A stretch of DNA of 64,000 nucleotides from Clostridiales bacterium CHKCI006 (GTDB taxonomy: Bacteria; Bacillota_I; Bacilli_A; Erysipelotrichales; Coprobacillaceae), in the NCBI GenBank assembly GCA_900018345.1, contig FCNA01000026.1:60317-124316 (forward strand). The letters are read 5' to 3'. Below the pieces are notes generated by a model. That model was not told the origin of the DNA. It did no database searches and saw only the letters and a program-made list of their open reading frames with translations. Each line of letters opens with the position of its first letter. Position 1 is the first letter of the stretch. Below, piece by piece: positions 15,954-23,893 of this stretch. Made by a program: the position numbers and the translations under genes.

Positions 15954-17541
15954 TCAAGCACCATTAAAAAGTCATACACGCTTAGCGGAGATCATTGGGA
16001 TCCTAAGAAAACACCATATCACACAGGGTGTGGATCCCGTCAAATTACGCCATATCATCGAAGATCTGGGGCCTACATTTGTCAAGATCGGACAAATCAT
16101 GGCCTCCAGACAGGATATGTTTTCAGAGCGTTACTGTAAAGAATTGATCAAGCTGCGGGAAAATGTCATGCAGATGGATATGGAAACGGTTTACCAGGTC
16201 ATCGAAAATGACTATGGTACAAGCGTTGAGGAAGTTTTCGATGACTTCGATCCCATTCCCCTAGGCAGTGCTTCCATCGCTCAGGTTCATCGTGCACGCT
16301 TAAAAAACGGGGATGACATTGTCGTAAAAGTGCAGCGCCCGGGCATCTACGAAATGATGGAAAGGGACATCTCTTTGATCCGCAAAGCCAGTCAGCTTTT
16401 AAAGCTCAATGAAATTCTAGGCAGTGTCATTGATATCAACATTGTTCTCGATGAGTTCTGGCACACGACCAAAGAAGAGCTTGACTTTTTAAATGAAGCG
16501 CATTTTGCCAAACAATTTACTTCCCTCAATGAGGGAATTCTTTATATTGGCGCACCGCATATCTATCAGGAATATACCACTAGTAAAGTACTGGTCATGG
16601 AATATATTGACGGGTTCGAGATCGATCAAATCGATACGCTCATCGACAATGGCTACGACCCTAGTGAAATTGCCACTAAATTATCTGAAAACTACATCAA
16701 ACAGATCGTTGATGATGGCTTCTTCCACGCGGATCCGCATCCGGGAAATTTGAGGATCAGAGGTGGCAAGATCGTCTGGATCGACTTTGGCATGATGGGG
16801 ACGTTAGCTAAAGAAGATAAAGATCTGATGAAAGAAGCAGTTTTTGCCATGGGACAAAATGATATTCAGAAACTTGTCGAAGTCATCCTGACCTTGGGCA
16901 TTCACGATAAACATATTGACTACACCGCTTTTTACGAGGACATGGAATCCTTCATGCATCGCTACCTGCAGTTAGATCTAAAGGATATCCATCTAGGTCA
17001 GGCCATGCAGGAGATCTTCACGATTGCCCATCAGTATCGTATCTCCATGCCTAAAGGAATCAGTATGCTGGCAAGGGGACTCGTCACCATCGAGAGTACC
17101 GTCATGACCTTGGATCCCCACACAAACATCTTACAAATTGCCGCCAATCATGTCGCCATGCATCTCAGAGATCCCGAACACATTAAAAAAGAAATGAAAT
17201 CTACCGTAAAGAAATCCTATGATGCCCTGCATTATGGGTTAGAACTGCCAGTTCGTTTAAGCGAAGTTCTCAGCATGATGACCAAAGGAAGACTGAAATT
17301 GAACTTGGAAATCATGGATTCCACGATTCCTTTACAAACGGTGGATCACATGGTCAATAAGCTCGTCGTTGGCATTGTCAGTGCCGGACTTCTGATGGCA
17401 AGTTCAATTCTTTGCACCACCCAAATGACCCCTACGCTCTTTGGTATTCCGGCCATCGGCTTTGTCGGTTATTTCACCGCTGTAGGACTGGGCATTTGGC
17501 TGTTTATAACAGTCATCAGGGAACATAGAAGAAAACGTTGA
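15946..17541 (+). CDS. ubiB: ABC1/AarF/UbiB-family atypical kinase
   Basis: 531 residues from the ATG at 15946, inside the end of the preceding gene. It has the family's KxGQ motif (GPTFVKIGQ, K47-Q50), an A-rich loop with GSASIAQVHRA, VVKVQRPG, HADPHPGN and the metal-binding DFGMMG. Two membrane helices end the protein (LVVGIVSAGLLMASSIL and a second one), followed by a basic tail. UbiB proteins are unusual lipid-linked ATPases/kinases needed for quinone or lipid homeostasis. In fermentative Firmicutes the substrate is unknown. A terminator follows directly. Confidence 0.93.
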   Translation: MDNQAPLKSHTRLAEIIGILRKHHITQGVDPVKLRHIIEDLGPTFVKIGQIMASRQDMFSERYCKELIKLRENVMQMDMETVYQVIENDYGTSVEEVFDDFDPIPLGSASIAQVHRARLKNGDDIVVKVQRPGIYEMMERDISLIRKASQLLKLNEILGSVIDINIVLDEFWHTTKEELDFLNEAHFAKQFTSLNEGILYIGAPHIYQEYTTSKVLVMEYIDGFEIDQIDTLIDNGYDPSEIATKLSENYIKQIVDDGFFHADPHPGNLRIRGGKIVWIDFGMMGTLAKEDKDLMKEAVFAMGQNDIQKLVEVILTLGIHDKHIDYTAFYEDMESFMHRYLQLDLKDIHLGQAMQEIFTIAHQYRISMPKGISMLARGLVTIESTVMTLDPHTNILQIAANHVAMHLRDPEHIKKEMKSTVKKSYDALHYGLELPVRLSEVLSMMTKGRLKLNLEIMDSTIPLQTVDHMVNKLVVGIVSAGLLMASSILCTTQMTPTLFGIPAIGFVGYFTAVGLGIWLFITVIREHRRKR

Positions 17542-17562
17542 TTCTTTCTATGTTCTTTTTTT
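17521..17562 (+). terminator. Intrinsic terminator after ubiB
   Basis: GAACATAGAA (17521-17530) pairs with TTCTATGTTC (17546-17555), followed by seven T. The left arm lies within the last codons of ubiB. Confidence 0.8.
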
Positions 17563-17642
17563 GACGCGATCTCACTTCGTTTCCATTCAGTGAAGAAATA
17601 CCATTTGAATGACGCTATTGAAGATGCCATCTTCTTGACTTA

Positions 17643-17669
17643 AAAGGACTGTCGCCTCGGACAGTCCTT
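17643..17669 (-). terminator. Terminator of the duplicated esterase gene
   Basis: AAGGACTGTC and GACAGTCCTT form a 10-bp stem with a 6-nt loop, just downstream (minus strand) of the esterase stop, followed by a short T-rich tract. Confidence 0.7.
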
Positions 17670-17673
17670 GCTT

Positions 17674-20451
17674 TTATGCATTTTCTTTTTTACGTCTATA
17701 AACCACAAAGCCTAAGGCTGATACGGAAATCACCATGCCTAAGACAAGCGGCATTGCCTGAACAGGGTCACCTGTCTGAACAGGAGTCTGGTCGCCTGTA
17801 GGTGCATCGGTTTCCCAAAGATAGTTCTTGGCAAAATCAGATAATTGGGCACGCCATACTGCCCAGTCATGTGAGCCGTTCTTCCATGTGAATGCCACAT
17901 TGGCTCCAATCGTCTGCAGTTCTTCATAAACCTGTTCATTGACATTGCGTCTCAGATAGGAGTCAAAGATGCCACAGCTCACATAATAGCTTTCGGCGTC
18001 TTTCAGATCTGCTTTCATCTCATCGGTCAGACTTTCTTCTACGAAGTTCATCGTCCGGCTTGGTGAGAACACACCATAATAATCAAAAGTATCATTGGCA
18101 TTCAGCATAGCATCTACACTCACGCTTCCGCCGCTTGATAAACCGGCAATCGCTCTGCCTTCTCGGCTTGTATCCACTGCATAGTTCGCTTCCATATATG
18201 GGATGATGCATTCGGTGATGTTCTTGACCGAATCCCCGGATTCGAAGTTGAAATACAGGTTATCCATCGTCACAATGATCGTTGGTTCCAGTTCTCCTTC
18301 AGCGATCAGGTTATCGAAGATATTCTTCGCTGAACCGATCTCATACCATTCAACTTCATTTCCGCCTCCACCATGGGATAAGTATAAGGTCTTATAGGTC
18401 TTGGTTTCATCATAGCCATATGGCAAATAGATGCCCAGTGGTTGAGTACTGCCATCAACGGCGGTATATGTCACATAGTTGACTGTTCCGGTCTTGCCAT
18501 CCGTTCTTGGGAACACATATTCTTCTCCTGCCACACAGTCCTCACTATTCCCTACATAGAACAGACTGTGATTGGCATCGCTGTCACCATTGGCAATCGG
18601 CAGATTGGCTGGGTCCTTGATCGTTTCGGTCGTGCCATCTGCATAAGTAATAAAGTAATCATAGTAATACTGACCACCTGGCAGTGGCAGGCTGGTCTGC
18701 CAGATATTCTCTTCGATCTCACTTAATTCATAAAGGTAATTGGCCTGTCCGGTCGCTGCCAGATCCATGGCAACACCGGTCGTGAACATGCCCGCTTTAT
18801 ATTCCGTTGCCCGGTAACCTGATAATGTAAATTCCCCATAGCTCATACCTGGCTCGATCGTATCTTCGTTGGCAAGATAATCATCCAGCTGATCTTCGGT
18901 ATAGAACTGGAAGTTACCGCCGACTTCGACTTTCGCCACTTCCTTAGCAAAGCCGCTGGTATCTAAAGTAAAGGTAGCCTGATAATGTGCATCCGGTGTG
19001 CTATCTTGAAATAAGGTATTACTTTCCACTTGGACACCCAGAGTCGTCGTTACCGGAGGTTCAGGATCCCCTGTTTCCCAAAGATAGTTCTTGGCAAAAT
19101 CAGATAATTGGGCACGCCATACTGCCCAGTCATGTGATCCGTTCTTCCATGTGAATGCCACATTGGCTCCAATCGTCTGCAGTTCTTCATAAACCTGTTC
19201 ATTGACATTGCGTCTCAGATAGGAGTCAAAGATGCCACAGCTCACATAATAGCTTTCGGCGTCTTTCAGATCTGCTTTCATCTCATCGGTCAGACTTTCT
19301 TCTACGAAGTTCATCGTCCGGCTTGGTGAGAACACACCATAATAATCAAAAGTATCATTGGCATTCAGCATAGCGCCTACGGTCACGCTTCCGCCGCTTG
19401 ATAAACCGGCAATCGCTCTGCCTTCTCGGCTTGTATCCACCGCATAGTTCGCTTCCATATATGGGATGATGCATTCGGTGATGTTCTTGACCGAATCCCC
19501 GGATTCGAAGTTGAAATACAGGTTATCCATCGTCACAATGATCGTTGGTTCCAGTTCTCCTTCAGCGATCAGGTTATCGAAGATATTCTTCGCTGAACCG
19601 ATCTCATACCATTCAACTTCATTTCCGCCTCCACCATGGGATAAGTATAAGGTCTTATAGGTCTTGGTTTCATCATAGCCATATGGCAAATAGATGCCCA
19701 GTGGTTGAGTGCTGCCATCAACGGCGGTATATGTCACATAGTTGACTGTTCCGGTCTTGCCATCCGTTCTTGGGAACACATATTCTTCTCCTGCCACACA
19801 ATCCTCACTATTCCCTACATAGAACAGACTGTGATTGGCATCGCTGTCGCCATTGGCAATCGGCAGATTGGCTGGGTCCTTGATCGTTTCGGTCGTGCCA
19901 TCTGCATAAGTAATAAAGTAATCATAGTAATACTGACCACCTGGCAGTGGCAGGCTGGTCTGCCAGATATTCTCTTCGATCTCACTTAATTCATAAAGAT
20001 AATTCGCCTGTCCGGTCGCTGCCAGATCCATGGCGACACCGGTCGTGAACATGCCCGCTTTATATTCCGTTGCCCGGTAACCTGATAATGTAAATTCCCC
20101 ATAGCTCATACCTGGCTCGATCGTATCTTCGTTGGCAAGATAATCATCCAGCTGATCTTCGGTGTAGAACTGGAAGTTACCGCCGACTTCGACTTTCGCG
20201 ACTTCCTTAGCAAAGCCGCTGGTATCTAAAGTAAAGGTAGCCTGATAATGTGCATCCGGTGTGCTATCTTGAAATAAGGTATTCTCTGTGACAGCAACAC
20301 CTTGTACGACATCGCCTTGGCGTTCTGCACTGCTGGCACTGACTGGATTACTGTCTGTCACTGTCGGTTCGGTAGCGAAGGCAGTATAAGGCATCGTGAC
20401 GACCATGGATAGGCTCATCAGTAATGCCGCTAGTTTCCGTTGTGATCTCAT
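17674..20451 (-). CDS. Secreted esterase with two nearly identical tandem modules
   Basis: A 925-residue exported protein. A signal peptide (about 1-27) is followed by two copies of a ~400-residue module, about 57-460 and 478-881. Each module has a beta-sandwich CBM48/GlgB-like part (GNFQFYTEDQ, PGGQYYYDYFITYADG) and an esterase-D/CE1-type alpha/beta hydrolase with nucleophile motif AGLSSGGS and the likely catalytic His in GSHDW. The C-terminus has TGD, a membrane helix and RRKKE. This resembles a wall anchor, but with PVQTGD rather than LPxTG. Probably cleaves acyl or feruloyl esters from plant or host glycans. The duplication is very recent. Confidence 0.92.
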   Translation of the reverse strand: MRSQRKLAALLMSLSMVVTMPYTAFATEPTVTDSNPVSASSAERQGDVVQGVAVTENTLFQDSTPDAHYQATFTLDTSGFAKEVAKVEVGGNFQFYTEDQLDDYLANEDTIEPGMSYGEFTLSGYRATEYKAGMFTTGVAMDLAATGQANYLYELSEIEENIWQTSLPLPGGQYYYDYFITYADGTTETIKDPANLPIANGDSDANHSLFYVGNSEDCVAGEEYVFPRTDGKTGTVNYVTYTAVDGSTQPLGIYLPYGYDETKTYKTLYLSHGGGGNEVEWYEIGSAKNIFDNLIAEGELEPTIIVTMDNLYFNFESGDSVKNITECIIPYMEANYAVDTSREGRAIAGLSSGGSVTVGAMLNANDTFDYYGVFSPSRTMNFVEESLTDEMKADLKDAESYYVSCGIFDSYLRRNVNEQVYEELQTIGANVAFTWKNGSHDWAVWRAQLSDFAKNYLWETGDPEPPVTTTLGVQVESNTLFQDSTPDAHYQATFTLDTSGFAKEVAKVEVGGNFQFYTEDQLDDYLANEDTIEPGMSYGEFTLSGYRATEYKAGMFTTGVAMDLAATGQANYLYELSEIEENIWQTSLPLPGGQYYYDYFITYADGTTETIKDPANLPIANGDSDANHSLFYVGNSEDCVAGEEYVFPRTDGKTGTVNYVTYTAVDGSTQPLGIYLPYGYDETKTYKTLYLSHGGGGNEVEWYEIGSAKNIFDNLIAEGELEPTIIVTMDNLYFNFESGDSVKNITECIIPYMEANYAVDTSREGRAIAGLSSGGSVSVDAMLNANDTFDYYGVFSPSRTMNFVEESLTDEMKADLKDAESYYVSCGIFDSYLRRNVNEQVYEELQTIGANVAFTWKNGSHDWAVWRAQLSDFAKNYLWETDAPTGDQTPVQTGDPVQAMPLVLGMVISVSALGFVVYRRKKENA
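17811..19020 (-). repeat. Tandem duplication, copy encoding the C-terminal module
   Basis: About 1210 bp repeated with a fixed offset of 1263 bp at 19074-20283. The copies differ at only scattered positions. The clearest protein change follows the nucleophile: SVDAM here versus TVGAM in the other copy. Confidence 0.9.
19074..20283 (-). repeat. Tandem duplication, copy encoding the N-terminal module
   Basis: Partner of 17811-19020. The copies are separated by 53 bp coding for a short linker (GDPEPPVTTTLGVQVES). Confidence 0.9.
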
Positions 20452-20498
20452 TCTCTCTCCTCCATTTCTTCCCTACAGGAAACTTGTCCTCTGAAAAC

Positions 20499-20546
20499 AT
20501 TATATCACTCTATGAGTGAATAAACTTGCTTAAAATAGCGCTTTCA
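20499..20546 (-). promoter_or_regulatory. Promoter, dyad and cre-like site of the esterase gene
   Basis: On the minus strand a TATAAT (20504-20499) directly follows a TCACTC-TAT-GAGTGA dyad (20505-20519). Upstream lies TGAAAGCGCTATTT (20546-20533), which matches the CcpA cre consensus TGWAANCGNTNWCA except at its last two bases. Catabolite control of a secreted polysaccharide esterase would be natural. Confidence 0.5.
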
Positions 20547-20602
20547 TTTCTAAAAACAAGAGACTTTACATTTTCGTTATTTTGTTTTTCATTTGTGCAC
20601 AA

Positions 20603-20640
20603 AATAAAAAAGGATCACACCTTTAAACGGTATCATCCTT
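20603..20640 (-). terminator. Terminator of the tandem RpiR-like genes
   Basis: On the minus strand AAGGATGATACC pairs with the complementary arm ending ATCCTT (one mismatch, one wobble), then TTTTTTATTTTG. The left arm spans the stop region of the gene. Confidence 0.65.
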
Positions 20641-21384
20641 CATATACGCGGCCAATAAAGAAGAAATATAATAAGATAAGTATAAATGCTGTATACAGCT
20701 GTTTTTAGTTTCGCATAACGGTACAACCAGAATATCACGATAAGCGATCGACTCTTTGCCAAGAAATACTTTTTGGGCAGCTAAACGATTAAAATCCCAG
20801 AACATATCGACAGACATATTGGCTCGCAAGATAAATTCAAACAATGTATTATCCGGCTCAAGCAGGATCAATAGATCTTCCTTGCTCATCTGGGATAACT
20901 CATTATTCTGGACTTGTCCATTCGTCCAGTTCACATAGCGGATGTCTTTGCCCTGAACCAGTAAATAGTTCACCAGACAATCAAAACAATCATGAAACCC
21001 GGGATTTCCATAGATGATGACCTGTCGGCCTTTTTTAATCAATTGGATCAAAGCATGCATACTATCCTGATCAAGCGGAAAGTACTTTTTTAAATGCTGA
21101 TTAAATTCCTGGCTATACACCTGAATGGTTTGATCATCCAATGAAAGATACTGCAGATCAAGCTGCAATGATGAACGAAAAGCATCAAACGTCTGCCCCA
21201 TCGTTAAACTTTTGAAAAACTTGGAGACCGCCGATTTAGAGATAGCTGTGTCTTGCGCTATGGATGTCACCGTGACGTCCTGAAGTGAACTTAGATGATG
21301 CAGGATATGTCGGGATAAAATGTATTCTGTACTGTCTGGCGGCATCGATTCATAAAGATGACGTAATCGCTGTAAAAGATACAT
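20623..21384 (-). CDS. RpiR-like regulator (second of a pair)
   Basis: A 253-residue protein with an N-terminal helix-turn-helix typical of RpiR (VTVTSIAQDTAISKSAVSKFFKSL) and a C-terminal SIS-like domain (QVIIYGNPGFHDC, then LLILLEPDNTLFEF). The sugar-phosphate loop is not well conserved (no clear Ser-x-Ser/Thr-G-x-T), so the ligand site may have changed. The ATG at 21384 is 1 bp from the stop of the similar upstream gene. The pair is co-transcribed and may act as a heterodimer. The target is unknown. Confidence 0.75.
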   Translation of the reverse strand: MYLLQRLRHLYESMPPDSTEYILSRHILHHLSSLQDVTVTSIAQDTAISKSAVSKFFKSLTMGQTFDAFRSSLQLDLQYLSLDDQTIQVYSQEFNQHLKKYFPLDQDSMHALIQLIKKGRQVIIYGNPGFHDCFDCLVNYLLVQGKDIRYVNWTNGQVQNNELSQMSKEDLLILLEPDNTLFEFILRANMSVDMFWDFNRLAAQKVFLGKESIAYRDILVVPLCETKNSCIQHLYLSYYISSLLAAYMKDDTV

Positions 21385-21385
21385 C

Positions 21386-22156
21386 TCACATTCTCCTCAC
21401 ATAATGCATATAGTATAGGTATTTTAAATAATAGAAAACCTCTACAAACATCTGATTGCCGTCCTCACGATCATCATTTAAAGGAAGGGGCAAGATGCCG
21501 TGAATACTTTCATAGTGGGGGTAACCTTGAAAGCCACTGACAATATAAATATGATGACAATGGCGACACAGACCATCAAATTCCTTTTTCGAAAATTCGT
21601 ATAAACGACCCGTCATACTTAAGAGAATCACTAAACAATCTTGACCAATGTCATCATAATGAACAGAAAGGGATAGGGGATGACCATACGCAACCTTACC
21701 AAAGGTATTCAGATCTTCTTGAAGATTCATCGATAAAGCCAACGGATAAGCAGCGCCCATCAGCACAATTTCCTGACTGGCTGCCATCGCCTGTACAAGA
21801 TCCATGGCACTTTCACGAAAGCGCGCTGGATCAAAAGGAGCACTGGACAGCGTGTTTAAACGCGCTAAAACTTCCTTTTCATCAAACAAACGGCTCCGAT
21901 AGGCAATTTGTTCTTCACGAACGCGCAGTCCACTCATGATCAGTGCTTTCATCTCAGCAAAATTACCAAAACCAAGCTGACGGCAAAACTTATTGACTGA
22001 AGAGCTGCTCGTCAGGGATGCTTTGGCTACATAAGATAAATTCAAATGTGCTGGATCGTGCATTAAACGCAAGATCGTCAAAGCAATCTGACAATTAGCA
22101 TCTTTATTGTACGAACCTCCAATAATTGTTAACAACATAGCTGTAACTGTGTTCAT
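21386..22156 (-). CDS. RpiR-like regulator (first of a pair)
   Basis: 256 residues from the ATG at 22156, after GAGGGGAG. The N-terminal helix-turn-helix (LNLSYVAKASLTSSSSVNKFCRQLGFGNFAEMK) is RpiR-like, including the 'lGf.nFaemK' ending. The SIS-like half (EIVLMGAAYPLALSM, LVILLSMTGRLYEFSKKE) keeps an S-M-T-G loop. The genes are in tandem with the next RpiR-like gene, with no transported or catabolic gene beside them. They may control the neighbouring GNAT or esterase, or act in trans. Confidence 0.78.
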   Translation of the reverse strand: MNTVTAMLLTIIGGSYNKDANCQIALTILRLMHDPAHLNLSYVAKASLTSSSSVNKFCRQLGFGNFAEMKALIMSGLRVREEQIAYRSRLFDEKEVLARLNTLSSAPFDPARFRESAMDLVQAMAASQEIVLMGAAYPLALSMNLQEDLNTFGKVAYGHPLSLSVHYDDIGQDCLVILLSMTGRLYEFSKKEFDGLCRHCHHIYIVSGFQGYPHYESIHGILPLPLNDDREDGNQMFVEVFYYLKYLYYMHYVRRM

Positions 22157-22278
22157 TTTCCATCTCCCCTCGTTCTTTCATTATATCATTTTCTGTTTTT
22201 AGACACAATTGAGAAACTGAAAAGCTTGTTTGGATGATGAACATACGCTTGGAGAATGGAAATATCTGGAATTGAAAA

Positions 22279-22307
22279 GATGCTGCTTTCTCTAGATAAG
22301 CAGCATC
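22279..22307 (-). terminator. Terminator of the GNAT gene
   Basis: GATGCTGCTT (22279-22288) pairs perfectly with AAGCAGCATC (22298-22307). The minus-strand product ends in TTTTC. It lies 15 bp after the stop codon. Confidence 0.75.
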
Positions 22308-22322
22308 TCTGGCATCAAAGCC

Positions 22323-22829
22323 TCATTTACCTGATTTTGTGATTTGCCACAGCCCATGAGGCATATCATTAAATGTGAATGACTGAATCCGCTGCATGCC
22401 TAGCCGTTTGGCAACACGCTGACTGGCTGGGTTGTTGTCATTGATGATTGCATGGACCTTTTTGGCTTTAAGTTCATGAAAAGCATATTGCACCAGCGCC
22501 TGGGCTATTTCGGTGGCATACCCCTGATGCCAATATTGTTTTTTAAACAGGTAGCCTACTTCTAACACAGACTGACCATTCGCTATCTGCATCGTCAGCC
22601 CCGCCTGGCCGATCATCTCTCCCGTCTCTTTTAAAATGACCGCCTCTAACCCTAAGCCGTCATTGCGATAGCGCGTCTGCTGGCGCCTATACCACTCATT
22701 TACCTCTTCGTTGGATAAAGGATGTGGATAAGCATACATGATTTCCGGATCCTTCAGGATCTCTTTAAGATCGGTCAGATGTGCCTCATTCAAAGGTATT
22801 AACTGTAAACGAACAGTTTCCAATTTCAT
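22323..22829 (-). CDS. GNAT-family N-acetyltransferase (RimJ/RimL type)
   Basis: A 168-residue protein of the Acetyltransf_3 group: RLQLIPLNEAHLTDL near the start, the acetyl-CoA loop region VGYLFKKQYWHQGYATEIAQALVQYAF, then VHAIINDNNPASQRVAKRLGMQ. It transfers acetyl groups to an N-terminal amine or small-molecule amine; the substrate cannot be read from the sequence. Single gene with a terminator; the ATG at 22829 follows an AGGAAGATAGGAT site. It is divergent from the alpha/beta hydrolase gene. Confidence 0.9.
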   Translation of the reverse strand: MKLETVRLQLIPLNEAHLTDLKEILKDPEIMYAYPHPLSNEEVNEWYRRQQTRYRNDGLGLEAVILKETGEMIGQAGLTMQIANGQSVLEVGYLFKKQYWHQGYATEIAQALVQYAFHELKAKKVHAIINDNNPASQRVAKRLGMQRIQSFTFNDMPHGLWQITKSGK

Positions 22830-22975
22830 ATCCTATCTTCCTTTCCTTTTTGATGACCTATCAAAATGCCCCATCTATTAGATCAGGCAATAAAAGTACA
22901 GGCTCATGCCTGATATATGACATGAACATACCCCTATTATCTCAGATGTGCTATAATAAATAGGAGGTGATAACA

Positions 22976-23893
22976 TTGAAAATCAAAGTAAATGCGAATT
23001 ATACGTATGAAACCATGCCAGATTACACTGATCCAGTCGAAGGCGCAAAAGAGCTCGTTGTCAGCGGACACGAAATCAGTGTGGCATACATTCCTGATGT
23101 CGTCTATGATCATAAAAGCGGTGTTGATCTGCACCTGCATATTTTACAGCCAAAGATCATGCTGGAAGAAGACCGCACCTTTCCCTGTGTGATCTTTATC
23201 AAAGGCTCGGCCTGGATGAAACAGCAGCTCCATCCAGAAATTCCACAGTTAGCTAAGTTAGCGCAATTAGGCTATGTGGTCGCCGAAGTGGAATACCGCC
23301 ATAGTGGGATCGCGCATCATCCTGCGCAGATCATTGATGCAAAGAATGCAATTCGTTATATGAAAAAACATGCGGCATATTATCATGCTGATCCTGAAAA
23401 AGTCATCATTATGGGGGATTCCTCCGGTGGACATATCTCCTGTATGACAGGCATGACATCCAACACGACTTTATTTGATGAACCTAATGATGCCCATTAT
23501 TCGTGTGACGTTAAAGGCATCATCTCACTCTATGGTGCGGTGGATCTGACCCTGCCGGATGGTTTCCCGAGCACTGAGAATCATCAGCTGCCGGACAGTC
23601 CAGAAGGCATGCTAGTGGGATATAATATTCGCGAAAATCCAGAAGAAGCGCTTCGCGCCAGCGCTCGCTACTATGTTCATGAAGATTTTGCGCCCGTCCT
23701 GCTCTTACATGGAAGCAAGGATAAAACAGTTTTTTGCCAGGAAAGCGTTGATCTGTATCGTGCCTTGAAAGAAGCCGGTAAAGAAGTCACCTTCTATATC
23801 GTGCGCAATGCCGATCATGGCGGTGCAGCTTTTTGGACCAATGAAGCCCTCGCTGTATATGATCAGTTTATCCAGGATTGTCTTTCGCGCTAA
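22976..23893 (+). CDS. Alpha/beta hydrolase (HSL/BD-FAE-like esterase)
   Basis: 305 residues starting at the TTG at 22976, 8 nt after AGGAGG. The in-frame GTG at 22967 overlaps the ribosome site. The core has PCVIFIKGSAW in the oxyanion region (usually HGGxW), EYRHSG, nucleophile MGDSSGGH, acidic residue in LLHGSKDKTV and catalytic His in NADHGG. No signal peptide, so a cytoplasmic ester hydrolase, probably for acetylated sugars or other small esters. Its stop overlaps the end of the convergent MocR gene, sharing a terminator. Confidence 0.88.
   Translation: MKIKVNANYTYETMPDYTDPVEGAKELVVSGHEISVAYIPDVVYDHKSGVDLHLHILQPKIMLEEDRTFPCVIFIKGSAWMKQQLHPEIPQLAKLAQLGYVVAEVEYRHSGIAHHPAQIIDAKNAIRYMKKHAAYYHADPEKVIIMGDSSGGHISCMTGMTSNTTLFDEPNDAHYSCDVKGIISLYGAVDLTLPDGFPSTENHQLPDSPEGMLVGYNIRENPEEALRASARYYVHEDFAPVLLLHGSKDKTVFCQESVDLYRALKEAGKEVTFYIVRNADHGGAAFWTNEALAVYDQFIQDCLSR

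Noticed and set aside
17811..20283. Repeats considered as a CRISPR or satellite array
   Set aside because: Only two copies, each about 1.2 kb, fully coding and in frame.
20300..20451. Sortase LPxTG anchor for the duplicated esterase
   Set aside because: The C-terminus has PVQTGD with two residues between Pro and Thr, so it does not match LPxTG. Only a general anchor shape can be claimed.
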